The notes under the pieces: model-generated | The model's input: the letters and a program-made list of their open reading frames with translations, nothing else | Databases searched by the model: none | What the model was told of the DNA's origin: nothing | Source: Gemmobacter sp034519525 | GTDB lineage: Bacteria > Pseudomonadota > Alphaproteobacteria > Rhodobacterales > Rhodobacteraceae | Direction of reading: 5' to 3' | Length of the DNA: 64,000 bases | Assembly: GCA_034519525.1 (NCBI GenBank) | Contig: JAXHOJ010000057.1 | Location: 62,001 to 126,000, forward strand | Made by a program: the position numbers and the translations under genes | Part shown: piece after piece, positions 16,479 through 25,916 of the stretch | Layout: each line of letters begins with the position of its first letter | Position numbering within the stretch: position 1 is the first letter of the stretch

Positions 16479-17354
16479 TTACGGCAGCAGAACCGGCTGC
16501 CAGTCCTGCATCCGGCTGCGAAACCAGGTGCGCTGGCGCTTGGCGTACTGCCGCGAGGCGAGCTTTGCGGCCTCCACCGCCTGATCCAGCCCCATTTCGC
16601 CGCGCAGATGTGCCACCAGCTCCGGCGCGCCGATGGCCCGTGCCGATGGCCGCATCGGCGCCCAGAATGGCAGCTCCGCCTGCACTTCGGCCAGCGCGCC
16701 CTGGCCCATCATCAGGTCGAACCGTCGGTCGATCCGCTCGTTCAGCCAGTCCACCCCGGGGCGAAAGACAAAAGCCGCCGCCCGGCTGCGCGGCAGCAAA
16801 GGGGCCGGCGTATCGGCCTGCCAGCTTGCCAGCCCGCGCCCGGTTGCCTGCAGCACCTCCCAGGCCCGCTGCACCCGGGCAAGGTTCTTCAGATCCGTCT
16901 TCGCTGCCGTCGCCGCATCCAGTGCCGCCACCATCGCGCCCGGATCGGCCTGCCGCAGCGCATCGCCCGCTGCCCGCACCTCGGGCGGCACCGGCGGTAT
17001 TGCGGCCAGCCCCTCGGTCAGGGCCATGAAATACAGCCCCGTCCCGCCCACGATCACCGGCCGCATCCCTTCCGCCAGCAGCGCCGCCACTTCCCGCAGC
17101 CAGATGCCCACCGAATATTCCTGATCCCGCGCCACATGCCCATAAAGCCGGTGCGGCGCCCGCGCCTCCTCCTCCGCCGATGGCCGCGCCGTCAGCACCC
17201 GCCAGCAGCCATAAACCTGTAACGCATCGGCATTGACGATCACGCCGCCCTGCCGCGCCACGATCTCCAGCGCCAGCGCCGATTTGCCCGCGGCCGTGGG
17301 CCCTGCAATCAGCACCGGCTGTTGCGCCGAAAGCCCTGCCAGCAGCTCGTTCAC
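16479..17354 (-). CDS. miaA: tRNA dimethylallyltransferase
   Basis: Transfers a dimethylallyl group to N6 of A37 in tRNAs that read codons starting with U. The protein has 291 residues, slightly short for the family. Visible are the P-loop GPTAAGKSAL (about 16-25), the DxxQ-type NADALQVYGCWRVLTARP segment, GGTGLYFMALTEGL and the C-terminal RQYAKRQRTWFR block. The start is GTG at 17354, chosen because AAAGGAG stands just before it; longer readings would begin inside a dispersed repeat element. It diverges from pyrH. Confidence 0.93.
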   Translation of the reverse strand: MNELLAGLSAQQPVLIAGPTAAGKSALALEIVARQGGVIVNADALQVYGCWRVLTARPSAEEEARAPHRLYGHVARDQEYSVGIWLREVAALLAEGMRPVIVGGTGLYFMALTEGLAAIPPVPPEVRAAGDALRQADPGAMVAALDAATAAKTDLKNLARVQRAWEVLQATGRGLASWQADTPAPLLPRSRAAAFVFRPGVDWLNERIDRRFDLMMGQGALAEVQAELPFWAPMRPSARAIGAPELVAHLRGEMGLDQAVEAAKLASRQYAKRQRTWFRSRMQDWQPVLLP

Positions 17355-17367
17355 GGATGCTCCTTTA

Positions 17368-17409
17368 TCTTGGCAAAAATATCCCGGGGGTGCGGGGGCT
17401 GGCCCCCGC
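17368..17409. repeat. Dispersed GC-hairpin/ATATTT element, copy 2
   Basis: TCTTGG...AAATATCCCGGGGG (17368-17390) is followed by a stem of GCGGGGGC (17392-17399) with GCCCCCGC (17402-17409). It lies in the divergent gap between miaA and pyrH, on the miaA side. Compared with copy 1 it keeps the CCGGGATATTT core and the adjacent hairpin in inverse orientation. Confidence 0.6.
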
Positions 17410-17527
17410 TGCTGGTTGTCCCGCATCTGTGCCCGCATCTACGGTTGAACCTTGCCGCGTTTTCCGACATTTTGCCGGCCAGCGAAACCACGAAATGCCA
17501 CAGCAACAATAGCCAGGGATCAACCCG

Positions 17528-18262
17528 ATGACCGCCGAAACCGCATACCCCCCGCTCAAATACAGCCGTGTGATGCTGAAGATCTCGGGCGAGGCGCTGA
17601 TGGGCGATCAGGGCTATGGCCTGCATCCGCCGACCGTGGCCCGCATCGCGCAAGAGGTGAAATCGGTGCGCGACATGGGGGTCGAGGTCTGCATGGTGAT
17701 CGGCGGCGGCAATATCTTCCGCGGTCTGGCCGGATCGGCGCAGGGGATGGAACGCACCACCGCCGATTACATGGGAATGCTGGCCACCGTCATGAACGCG
17801 CTGGCCATGCAATCGGCACTGGAACAGCTGGGCGTCTTCACCCGCGTCATCAGCGCCATCCCGATGGATCAGGTCTGCGAGCCCTATATCCGCCGCCGCG
17901 CCGTGCGCCACCTCGAGAAAAAGCGGGTCTGCATCTTTGCCGCAGGCACCGGCAACCCCTATTTCACCACCGATACCGCCGCCACCCTGCGCGCCAATGA
18001 AATGGCCTGCGAGGCGATCTTCAAAGGCACCAAGGTCGATGGGGTTTATGACAAGGATCCCAAGAAGAACCCCGATGCCAAGCGCTATGAAACCGTCAGC
18101 TATGATGAATGTCTGGCCAAGCATCTGGGCGTGATGGATGCCAGCGCCATTGCGCTGGCCCGTGACAACGATCTGCCGATCATCGTCTTCTCGCTGGATG
18201 AACCCGGCGGCTTCCGTGGCATCCTGGCCGGGCAGGGCACCTACACCACCGTTTCGGGCTGA
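17528..18262 (+). CDS. pyrH: UMP kinase
   Basis: Phosphorylates UMP to UDP in pyrimidine nucleotide synthesis. The protein has 244 residues, normal for bacterial UMP kinases of the amino acid kinase fold. Motifs are MLKISGEALMG (phosphate binding), VIGGGNIFRG, ERTTADYMGMLATVMNALA and TAATLRANEM, plus KVDGVYDKDPKKNPDAKRY. It opens the long plus-strand series pyrH-frr-uppS-cdsA-dxr-rseP that is conserved in Proteobacteria. Confidence 0.97.
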   Translation: MTAETAYPPLKYSRVMLKISGEALMGDQGYGLHPPTVARIAQEVKSVRDMGVEVCMVIGGGNIFRGLAGSAQGMERTTADYMGMLATVMNALAMQSALEQLGVFTRVISAIPMDQVCEPYIRRRAVRHLEKKRVCIFAAGTGNPYFTTDTAATLRANEMACEAIFKGTKVDGVYDKDPKKNPDAKRYETVSYDECLAKHLGVMDASAIALARDNDLPIIVFSLDEPGGFRGILAGQGTYTTVSG

Positions 18263-18393
18263 GCGGAAAATCGCGCGGCGCCAGCCGCCTGTCATGATCT
18301 GGGGCGGCCTTGCCGCCTTGCCCCCTATACCCATGCGCGCGGCCTGCTGTTATAGAGCGGCAAAGCCCGCCGCGCCGAACCGATGAGGACCGC

Positions 18394-18957
18394 ATGTCTG
18401 ACGATCTCGAAATCGACCTTGATGCCATTCAACGCCGGATGGACGGCGCCATGAACGCGCTGAAGATGGAATTCGCCTCGCTCCGCACGGGCCGCGCCTC
18501 GGCACAGATCCTCGATCCGATCCAGGTCGATGCCTATGGCCAGATGACCCCCATCAACCAGCTGGGCACCGTCAACGTGCCGGAACCCCGCATGGTGGTG
18601 ATCAACGTCTGGGACAAGGGCATGATTTCCAAGGTTGAAAAGGCGATCCGCGAAAGCGGTATCGGCATCAACCCCATTGCCGATGGCCCGCTGATCCGGC
18701 TGCCGATCCCCGAACTGAACGAACAGCGCCGCAAGGAGCTGGCCAAGGTCGCCGCGCAATATGCCGAAAGCGCCAAGGTCGCCATCCGCAACGTCCGCCG
18801 CGACGGGATGGATCAGATCAAGAAGGCCAAGACCGCAGGCATGGGCGAAGACGATCAGAAGATGTGGTCGGAAGAAGTTCAGGATCTGACCGACAAGGCG
18901 ATCGCGCAGGTGGACAAGGCGCTGGAATCCAAACAACAGGAAATCATGCAGGTCTAA
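18394..18957 (+). CDS. frr: Ribosome recycling factor
   Basis: With EF-G it splits post-termination ribosomes. The protein has 187 residues. The family features are the N-terminal helix IDLDAIQRRMDGAMNALKMEFASLRTGRAS (quoted for orientation in two halves: IDLDAIQRRMDGAMN and EFASLRTGRAS), PEPRMVVINVWDKGMI, and the C-terminal RNVRRDGMDQIKKA. The start was placed at the ATG preceding SDDLEIDLD, which has ATGAGGACCGC upstream; 28 extra in-frame codons before it are not conserved. Confidence 0.96.
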   Translation: MSDDLEIDLDAIQRRMDGAMNALKMEFASLRTGRASAQILDPIQVDAYGQMTPINQLGTVNVPEPRMVVINVWDKGMISKVEKAIRESGIGINPIADGPLIRLPIPELNEQRRKELAKVAAQYAESAKVAIRNVRRDGMDQIKKAKTAGMGEDDQKMWSEEVQDLTDKAIAQVDKALESKQQEIMQV

Positions 18958-18994
18958 GGTCTTGCGTTTTCCCTCAGCCGCAAAGGGGCAGCAT

Positions 18995-19750
18995 TTGGCC
19001 GCCAGCGACACGCCTTCGACAACCGCTGCCCGCGCCGGAACCGGCAAGGTGGTGGATCATGTTGCCATCATCATGGATGGCAACGGCCGCTGGGCGACCA
19101 ATCGGGGCTGGCCCCGTCTGGTCGGCCACCGCAAGGGCGCCGAGCGGGTGAAGGAGATCGTGCGCTGCGCCCCGGATCTGGGCATCCGCTGGCTGACGAT
19201 CTATGCCTTTTCCACCGAAAACTGGAAACGCTCCACCGAAGAGGTGCTGGGCCTGATGGCGATCTTTGCCCGCTATATCGAGCGCGAGGCCGACCGGCTG
19301 GCGGCCGAATCGGTGCGGATGCGCTTCATCGGTGATCGCTCGCGGCTGGACCCGAAACTGCAGCGGCTGATGGCCGGCATCGAAGAGCGGACCGCGCCCT
19401 ATACCCGGCTCAATCTGACAGTGGCGATCAACTATGGCGGCCGGGACGAGATCCTGCGCGCCACCCGCCGCATGGCGCAGGCCGTGGCGGAGGGGCAGCT
19501 TGATCCGGCCCAGATCACCGATGCCACGATTTCCGGTTATCTGGATACGGCCACCTTGCCCGATCCCGATCTGGTGATCCGCACCAGCGGCGAGACGCGC
19601 ACATCCAATTTCCTGCCCTGGCAGGCGGCCTATGCCGAATATGAATTCACCGAAACGCTCTGGCCCGATTTCACGCCGGATGAACTCACGCGGGTGGTGG
19701 GTCGGTTCGGCAATCGTGAACGGCGTTTTGGCGGGGTGACGGGCGCATGA
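18995..19750 (+). CDS. uppS: Isoprenyl (di-trans,poly-cis-undecaprenyl) transferase
   Basis: Makes undecaprenyl diphosphate, the lipid carrier of peptidoglycan and O-antigen synthesis. The protein has about 251 residues. Motifs are HVAIIMDGNGRWA with the catalytic Asp, GHRKGAERV, FSTENWKRS and the C-terminal DLVIRTSGETRTSNFLPWQ. The start is uncertain: TTG at 18995 has AAAGGGG in front and gives a usual N-terminus, while TTG at 18962 would add 11 residues. Its stop overlaps the cdsA start (ATGA). Confidence 0.93.
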   Translation: MAASDTPSTTAARAGTGKVVDHVAIIMDGNGRWATNRGWPRLVGHRKGAERVKEIVRCAPDLGIRWLTIYAFSTENWKRSTEEVLGLMAIFARYIEREADRLAAESVRMRFIGDRSRLDPKLQRLMAGIEERTAPYTRLNLTVAINYGGRDEILRATRRMAQAVAEGQLDPAQITDATISGYLDTATLPDPDLVIRTSGETRTSNFLPWQAAYAEYEFTETLWPDFTPDELTRVVGRFGNRERRFGGVTGA

Positions 19751-20541
19751 GCGGCGGGGCCGCGCTGCGCTTGAACGATCTGCCGCGCCGATTCGTCTCG
19801 GCGGTTGCCATGCTGGCGCTGGGGGCGGTGGAAATCTGGTGGGGAGGCTGGCCCTTCGCGGTCCTGGTGGTGGTGGTGACCGGGCTGATGGTCTGGGAGC
19901 TGTCGCGCATGACCAGCCTGCCGGGCAGCCTGCCTGCCATCGGCCTGGGCCTTCTTGCGGGCGTTGTGCTTGCCGGGGTTCATGCGCATCCCTCGCCCGC
20001 GGCGCTGGTTTTGCTGCTGGTGCCGGGCCTGGCGGGGGCGATCCGCCCCAGGCGGGACCGCGCGATTTTCGTGATCTATGCCGTTTTCCTGATGGCAACC
20101 GGCTATGGGCTTATCACCCTGCGCAACGGCTTCGGGATTTCGATCATCCTCTGGATGGTGGCGGTCGTCGTCACCTCGGATGTGCTGGGGTATTTTGCCG
20201 GGCGCCTGATCGGTGGGCCGAAATTCTGGCCGAAGGTCAGCCCCAAGAAAACCTGGTCCGGCACCATTGCGGGCTGGATCGGTGCCGCTGCCGTCGGGGC
20301 GGCCTTCGTGATGGCGGGCCATGGCGAGGGCGGGCTGGTCTGGATTTCGCCGCTTGTGGCGCTGGCAGGCCAGCTGGGCGATATCGCGGAAAGTGCGATG
20401 AAGCGGCGGGCCGGTGTGAAAGACAGTTCCAGCCTGATTCCCGGCCATGGCGGCGTTCTGGACAGGTTCGATGCCCTGTCCGGCGCCGTGGTTCTGGTGG
20501 TGCTGCTGGCCCATGCGGGCGGGCTGCCGGTGGGGGCCTGA
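19747..20541 (+). CDS. cdsA: Phosphatidate cytidylyltransferase
   Basis: Forms CDP-diacylglycerol, the precursor of all major phospholipids, in the inner membrane. The protein has 264 residues with about seven hydrophobic segments. The signature near the C-terminus, SAMKRRAGVKDSSSLIPGHG followed by GVLDRFD, is complete. It overlaps uppS by four bases and ends three bases before dxr, consistent with translational coupling. Confidence 0.96.
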   Translation: MSGGAALRLNDLPRRFVSAVAMLALGAVEIWWGGWPFAVLVVVVTGLMVWELSRMTSLPGSLPAIGLGLLAGVVLAGVHAHPSPAALVLLLVPGLAGAIRPRRDRAIFVIYAVFLMATGYGLITLRNGFGISIILWMVAVVVTSDVLGYFAGRLIGGPKFWPKVSPKKTWSGTIAGWIGAAAVGAAFVMAGHGEGGLVWISPLVALAGQLGDIAESAMKRRAGVKDSSSLIPGHGGVLDRFDALSGAVVLVVLLAHAGGLPVGA

Positions 20542-20544
20542 TCC

Positions 20545-21729
20545 ATGCGGCGGATTTCGATTTTTGGCGCCACTGGATCTATCGGTGAAAGCACGGTGGA
20601 TATCCTGCGCCATCAGGGTGGGGCAGATGCCTTCCGCGTGGTGGCACTGACCGGCGGGCGCAATGTGGCGCGGCTGGCCGAAATGGCGCGCGACCTGCGC
20701 GCCGAAATCACGGTGACCGCACATGACGATTGCCTGCCCGCCCTGCGCGACGCTCTGGCGGGCAGCGGCGTGCAGGCGGCTGGTGGCACTGCCGCGCTGC
20801 TCGAGGCGGCGGATCGTCCGGCCGATTGGGTGATGTCGGCCATCGTCGGCGCTGCAGGCCTTGCGCCGGGGTTCCGGGCGCTGCGCCATGGTGGCACTTT
20901 GGCGCTGGCCAACAAGGAAAGCCTGGTGACCGCAGGCCCGCTGCTGATGGCCGAGGCCGCAGCCCAGGGCGCCCGCATCCTGCCGGTGGACAGCGAACAC
21001 AGCGCGATCTTTCAGGCTTTGGTGGGCGAGGATATCGCGGCGGTCGAACGCATCGTGCTGACAGCCTCGGGCGGGGCGCTGCGCGACTGGCCGCTGGAAC
21101 GTCTGCAGACCGCCACGGTCAAGGATGCGCTGGCCCATCCCAACTGGGCCATGGGGCAAAGGATCACCATCGATTCGGCCTCGATGTTCAACAAGGCGCT
21201 GGAGGTGATCGAGACGCGCGAATATTTCGGCGTGGCCCCCGATCAGATCGAGGTCATCATCCACCCCGAAAGCATCATCCATTCGATGGTGGGATATCGC
21301 GATGGCGCGATCATGGCGCATCTGGGCGCGGCCGACATGCGCCATGCCATCGGCTATGCGCTGAACTGGCCAGACCGCGCCGCGCTGCCGGTGGCGCGGC
21401 TGGATTTCGCGGCGCTGGCACAGCTGACCTTCCGCGCCCCGGATGAACGGCGCTATCCGGCGCTGCGCCTTGCGCGCGAGGTGATGCAGACCGGGGGGCA
21501 GGCCGGGGCGGCGTTCAATGCGGCGAAAGAAATCGCTCTCGATCATTTCATTGGCGGCGCGATCGGATTTGCCGATATGGCTGGCCTCGTGGAAGAAACG
21601 CTTGCCGTGCTTTCGCGCGGGTCCGGCCTTCAAATCGCCCCGACCTGTCTGGAGGATGTGGCCAGGATGGATGCAGACGCGCGGCAGGTGGCCGGGCGGC
21701 TGGTGGCACGCCTGAACGGCGCTGCGTGA
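20545..21729 (+). CDS. dxr: 1-deoxy-D-xylulose 5-phosphate reductoisomerase
   Basis: Second step of the MEP pathway for isoprenoids, NADPH-dependent. The protein has 394 residues. The nucleotide-binding ISIFGATGSIGESTVDI is at the N-terminus, followed by LANKESLVTAGPLL, the metal-site segment LPVDSEHSAIFQ and NWAMGQRITIDSASMFNKALE. It shares the isoprenoid theme with uppS two genes upstream. Confidence 0.97.
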   Translation: MRRISIFGATGSIGESTVDILRHQGGADAFRVVALTGGRNVARLAEMARDLRAEITVTAHDDCLPALRDALAGSGVQAAGGTAALLEAADRPADWVMSAIVGAAGLAPGFRALRHGGTLALANKESLVTAGPLLMAEAAAQGARILPVDSEHSAIFQALVGEDIAAVERIVLTASGGALRDWPLERLQTATVKDALAHPNWAMGQRITIDSASMFNKALEVIETREYFGVAPDQIEVIIHPESIIHSMVGYRDGAIMAHLGAADMRHAIGYALNWPDRAALPVARLDFAALAQLTFRAPDERRYPALRLAREVMQTGGQAGAAFNAAKEIALDHFIGGAIGFADMAGLVEETLAVLSRGSGLQIAPTCLEDVARMDADARQVAGRLVARLNGAA

Positions 21730-21748
21730 TTTTTCGAAGGGTGGAAGT

Positions 21749-23086
21749 TTGGATATCATCGGTCTTGTCCCGTCGTTCGGGAATCTTGCCTTCACCCTGA
21801 TCGCCTTTGTGGCCGCGCTGTCCGTCATCGTGGCGGTGCACGAATATGGCCATTACATCGTGGGCCGCTGGACCGGCATCCATGCCGAGGTGTTTTCGCT
21901 GGGCTTTGGCCCGGTGCTGTTCAGCCGGGTCGACCGGCGTGGCACCCGCTGGCAGGTGGCGGCCTTGCCCTTCGGCGGCTATGTGCGCTTTCTGGGCGAC
22001 AGCGACGCGGCCTCTGGCAAGGATGCGGCGGTGATGGCGAACATGCCCGCAGGCGACCGGCGGCGCAGTATGCACGGCGCCCCGCTCTGGGCGCGGGCGG
22101 CCACGGTTGCCGCGGGGCCGGTGTTCAACTTCGCCTTGTCCATTCTGGTCTTCGCCGGGTTCTTCTGGATCAACGGCATTGCCACCGATCTGCCGGTGGT
22201 GGGTGAGGTCAAGCCGGTGCCGCAGGCCGCGCAGGGCCTGCAACCCGGGGATCGCATTGTGGCGGTGGATGGTCAGGCCACGCCTGATCTGGCTTCCTTC
22301 TTCACGGCAACCCGCGATCTGGCCCCTGCCGCCACCACGCTTTATGCCGTGGAACGCGCAGGGTCCACGATGGAGGTGACAGGCCCCTATCCCTATCCGC
22401 CCTATGTGGATGCGGTGCAGCCGATGTCTGCGGCCTCTGATGCCGGGATGCGGCCGGGCGATTACATTCTGGCCATCGACGGCCGCGCCATCGCCAGCTT
22501 CGATGAAATGCGCAGCATCATCGGTGAATCCGATGGCAACCCCGTCACGCTGACCCTGCTGCGCGATGGGGTGCAGACCGAACTGACGATGAGCCCGAAG
22601 CGCGCCGATCTGCCGCTGCCGCAAGGCGGGTTTGAAACCCGCTGGCTGGTCGGGCTGACCGGCGGGCTGGTCTTCACCCCCGAAACCCGCACCCCCGGCC
22701 CGGTCGAGGGGCTGTGGCTGGCGGTGGGGCAGGTGGGGTCTGTCATCTCCACCTCGCTGTCGGGGCTGTGGCACATGATCACCGGGGCGATTTCGTCCTG
22801 CAATCTTCAGGGGCCATTGGGCATTGCCGAAACCTCGGGCGCTGCCGCCTCGCAGGGGATCGTGACCTTCATCTGGTTCGTGGCGATGCTGTCCACGGCG
22901 GTTGGGCTGATGAACCTGTTCCCGATCCCGGTGCTGGATGGTGGCCATCTGGTGTTCCACGCCTGGGAGGCCGTGACCGGCAGCCCGCCGTCTGACCGCG
23001 CGCTGCGGGTGCTGATGGGTGTGGGCCTGTCGCTGCTGCTTTCGCTGATGGCCTTCGCCCTTACGAACGACCTGTTCTGCCCCTGA
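21749..23086 (+). CDS. rseP: Site-2 intramembrane zinc protease RseP
   Basis: Cleaves membrane-bound anti-sigma factors or other membrane peptides. The protein has 445 residues. The zinc site HEYGH lies in the first membrane helix (about 32-36) and the third ligand motif MNLFPIPVLDGGHLVF near the C-terminus. Two PDZ domains occupy the middle, with GLQPGDRIVAVDGQ and GMRPGDYILAIDGR. It starts with TTG after GGAAG. The usual target RseA is not encoded here. Confidence 0.95.
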   Translation: MDIIGLVPSFGNLAFTLIAFVAALSVIVAVHEYGHYIVGRWTGIHAEVFSLGFGPVLFSRVDRRGTRWQVAALPFGGYVRFLGDSDAASGKDAAVMANMPAGDRRRSMHGAPLWARAATVAAGPVFNFALSILVFAGFFWINGIATDLPVVGEVKPVPQAAQGLQPGDRIVAVDGQATPDLASFFTATRDLAPAATTLYAVERAGSTMEVTGPYPYPPYVDAVQPMSAASDAGMRPGDYILAIDGRAIASFDEMRSIIGESDGNPVTLTLLRDGVQTELTMSPKRADLPLPQGGFETRWLVGLTGGLVFTPETRTPGPVEGLWLAVGQVGSVISTSLSGLWHMITGAISSCNLQGPLGIAETSGAAASQGIVTFIWFVAMLSTAVGLMNLFPIPVLDGGHLVFHAWEAVTGSPPSDRALRVLMGVGLSLLLSLMAFALTNDLFCP

Positions 23087-23214
23087 ACCGGGGCAGGCAG
23101 GGAACCGGGGCGGGCAGGGAACCGGGGCAGGCCGGCGCAAACCGGCCCGTTTTGCGCCCCAATCGCGCCGCAATCTCTGGCTAGATCAATGGCATCCTGT
23201 GATGAGGTGATGCC

Positions 23215-23352
23215 ATGCAAACTGTGCTCAAAGGTTATCGCGGGCTGACCTATCTTGTCGGTCTCAACTGGGACTGGCTGTTTACGCTCGGCACGATTGT
23301 CGTCGGCCTGCTGGCCGGGGCGTTTCTCGGCACAACTCTGCTCCCGCGGTGA
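23215..23352 (+). CDS. Small membrane protein of unknown function, 45 residues
   Basis: Reads MQTVLKGYRGLTYLVGLNWD at the start, then a predicted membrane helix of about 21 residues (LFTLGTIVVGLLAGAFLG core) and ends in LLPR. GATGAGGTG precedes the ATG. It lies in the 422-base gap between rseP and bamA, in the same direction, and is followed by a long hairpin. I do not recognise a family. The codon use (GC-rich third positions) and the ribosome binding site argue that it is real; a role in the envelope is suggested only by its neighbours. Confidence 0.65.
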   Translation: MQTVLKGYRGLTYLVGLNWDWLFTLGTIVVGLLAGAFLGTTLLPR

Positions 23353-23360
23353 TCCACGCT

Positions 23361-23398
23361 CTGCCCGCCTTTCAGGCTCTTGCCTGAAGGGCGGACAG
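23361..23398. terminator. Long hairpin after the small membrane gene
   Basis: A 17-bp stem (23361-23377 with 23382-23398), interrupted by one C-A mismatch and one G-U pair, closes the loop TCTT. It starts 8 bases after the stop codon of the 45-residue protein. There is only a short T-containing tail, so it may attenuate rather than fully stop transcription before bamA. Confidence 0.6.
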
Positions 23399-23508
23399 GG
23401 TTTGTATGAAACTTTGCCGACCCCCCAAATCCTAGCGGTCGAGAGTTTTGACAAGCCGGATCAATCCGGCTAGTCAGGGTCGGAAGAGTTTACAGGGCAG
23501 GATCGGCT

Positions 23509-25914
23509 ATGGCGCGGGCAGGTTGCAAAAGCACGGTGCAAGATTCGGTGCGGGGCAAGCGCAAGGCCTATCTGATGCGCAGTGCCGCCATCACGGTCTT
23601 TCTTGCGGCAGCGGGGGTTACGGCCGTGGCTGTGCCCGTCGCCCTGGCGCAAAGCTACAGTTTTTCCCAGGTGACCATCGAAGGGAATGAGCGGGTCGAT
23701 GCGGCCACCATTCTCAAATTCGCGGGAATCGGGCGGGGCGATACGATCACGGCGGCCCAGCTGAATGATGCCTACCAGAAGCTGCAGAACGCGGGCCTGT
23801 TCGAAGAGGTGGCGATTGCGCCGCAGGGCAACCGCCTTGTGATCAGCGTCAAGGAATATCCGATGATCAATGCCGTGTCCTTCGAGGGCAATGCGCGGAT
23901 CAAGGATGAACAGCTTTCTACCTTCGTGCAGTCGAAATCGCGCCGCGCCTATTCGCCCGCTATGGCTGAACAGGATGCCGCCACCATCGCCGAAGGCTAT
24001 CGCGCGCAGGGCCGTCTGGCCGCCACGGTGACGCCAAAGGTGATCCGTCGCAGTGACAACCGTGTGGATCTGGTGTTCGAAATTGCGGAAGGCAAGGTGG
24101 TCGAGGTTGAACGGCTGTCCTTCGTCGGCAACCGCGCCTTCAGCGACCGGCGGCTGCGGCAGGTCTTGGAAACCAAGCAGGCGGGCTTCCTGCGCCAGCT
24201 TATCAAGGCCGATACGCTCGATCCCGCCCGGCTTGAGGTGGACAAACAGCTGCTGCGCGATTTCTACCAGTCGCGCGGCTATGTTGATGTGCAGATCCTG
24301 GATGCTTCGGCGCAGGTGGCGCGCGAACGTGACGGGGTGTTCATCACCTTCACCGTGCAGGAAGGCCAGCAGTTCCGCTTTGGCGATATCGCGGCAATCA
24401 GCGAGATCGAAGGCCTGGATGCGGCAGAGTTTCAGGCTGCGCTCCGCCTGAAATCCGGCAATGTCTATTCTCCGGCCGAGGTTGATAACAACATCACCCG
24501 TCTGGAAACGCTGGCGCTGAAAAAAGGCCTGGATTTCGTGACGGTTGATCCCCGCATCACCCGCGATGAGGCCGGGCGGATGCTGGATATCACCTTCGCG
24601 CTGGTGCGCGGCAAGAAGGTCTTCGTCGAACGGATCGACATCGAAGGCAACACGACCACGCTCGATCAGGTGGTCCGCCGTCAGTTCCGCACGGTCGAAG
24701 GCGACCCCTTCAACCCGCGTGAAATCCGCCAGTCGGCCGAACGCATCCGCGCTCTGGGCTATTTCGGCGATGCGCAGGTGAACACGCAGCCGGGCAGCGG
24801 CGCCGATCAGGTTGTGGTCAATGTCGATGTGGAAGAACAGCCCACCGGGTCTTTGTCTTTCGGGGCAAGCTATGGCGTCTCCTCCGGCATCGGCGTCAGC
24901 GTCGGGCTGACGGAAAACAACTTTCTGGGCCGGGGCCAGACGGTGGGCATCAACGTCGCCACCACCAGCGATGATGCCAACAGTTCCATCACCTTTGTCG
25001 AGCCGGCCTTCCTGGGGCGTGACCTGCGGTTCAAGTTCAACGCCTATTACAATCCGGCGAACAACGACTCGGCCACCTATAACACCCGGACGATCGGCAT
25101 CGTTCCGGCCATCGAGTTTCCGGTTAGCGAACAGGGCCGCGTCGAACTGCGGTATTTCCTCAAACAGTCCAAGATCACCAGCGTTTATGCCGGTCTGGAT
25201 GAAAACGAAGACGGTGATTTCACCGATCCGGATGACAAGCTGCCCTCGTCCCCGATCATCCAGGATGATGCCGACCGGGGCGCGCTGATGTATTCCGGTG
25301 TGGGCGCCACCTACAGCTATGACAGCCGCGTGACCGGGCTGAACCCCAAAGGCGGCGTCCTGCTGCGCTTCGGGGTGGATTATGCCGGTCTTGGCGGCGA
25401 TGTGGAAAGCGTCACCACCTCGGTTCTGGCGCTGGCCGAAAGCCGGATCTGGAACGAGGACGTGACTGTCCGCGCCATTTTCGAAGGCGGCGCGCTGCAT
25501 ATGCTGGGCGACGAGAAAAGCCGCGTCACCGACCGTTACTTTGGCGGCGGCAAGATCCGCGGGTTCGAGGCGCTTGGCATCGGTCCGCGGGATCCGATTG
25601 CCCGCAGTGGCGATGCCCTGGGGGGCACCATGTTTGCCGTCGCCCGGTTCGAGGCCGATTTCCCCATCGGTCTGCCCGAGGAATATGGCATCAACGGCGG
25701 TATCTTTGCCGATTTCGGCTCGGTCTGGAAACTGGATTGGCCGGCCGGTTATGATACCGTCGATGATGATTTCCATCTGCGGTCTTCCATCGGCATCTCG
25801 CTGTTCTGGGATACACCCATCGGCCCGCTGCGCTTCAACTTCGCCAAGGCGCTGGCCAAGGAAGATTACGACCGCGAGCAGGTGTTCGACCTGACGGTTT
25901 CGACGACGTTCTGA
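23509..25914 (+). CDS. bamA: Outer membrane protein assembly factor BamA
   Basis: The central barrel of the BAM complex. The protein has 801 residues: signal peptide (hydrophobic core ITVFLAAAGVTAVAVPVALA, cleaved near AQS about residue 47), five POTRA domains (about 50-440) and a 16-strand beta barrel with the conserved lid motif RGF (KIRGFEALG) in the 3' third and a C-terminal aromatic TTF. The long N-terminus leaves a second start possible at the Met before RSAAITVF (23575). The skp-like gene follows two bases after its stop. Confidence 0.96.
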   Translation: MARAGCKSTVQDSVRGKRKAYLMRSAAITVFLAAAGVTAVAVPVALAQSYSFSQVTIEGNERVDAATILKFAGIGRGDTITAAQLNDAYQKLQNAGLFEEVAIAPQGNRLVISVKEYPMINAVSFEGNARIKDEQLSTFVQSKSRRAYSPAMAEQDAATIAEGYRAQGRLAATVTPKVIRRSDNRVDLVFEIAEGKVVEVERLSFVGNRAFSDRRLRQVLETKQAGFLRQLIKADTLDPARLEVDKQLLRDFYQSRGYVDVQILDASAQVARERDGVFITFTVQEGQQFRFGDIAAISEIEGLDAAEFQAALRLKSGNVYSPAEVDNNITRLETLALKKGLDFVTVDPRITRDEAGRMLDITFALVRGKKVFVERIDIEGNTTTLDQVVRRQFRTVEGDPFNPREIRQSAERIRALGYFGDAQVNTQPGSGADQVVVNVDVEEQPTGSLSFGASYGVSSGIGVSVGLTENNFLGRGQTVGINVATTSDDANSSITFVEPAFLGRDLRFKFNAYYNPANNDSATYNTRTIGIVPAIEFPVSEQGRVELRYFLKQSKITSVYAGLDENEDGDFTDPDDKLPSSPIIQDDADRGALMYSGVGATYSYDSRVTGLNPKGGVLLRFGVDYAGLGGDVESVTTSVLALAESRIWNEDVTVRAIFEGGALHMLGDEKSRVTDRYFGGGKIRGFEALGIGPRDPIARSGDALGGTMFAVARFEADFPIGLPEEYGINGGIFADFGSVWKLDWPAGYDTVDDDFHLRSSIGISLFWDTPIGPLRFNFAKALAKEDYDREQVFDLTVSTTF

Positions 25915-25916
25915 CG

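Noticed and set aside
19630..23173. Two long minus-strand frames (732 and 541 codons) opposite cdsA, dxr and rseP
   Set aside because: Shadows of well-supported genes with extreme His/Arg/Gln composition.
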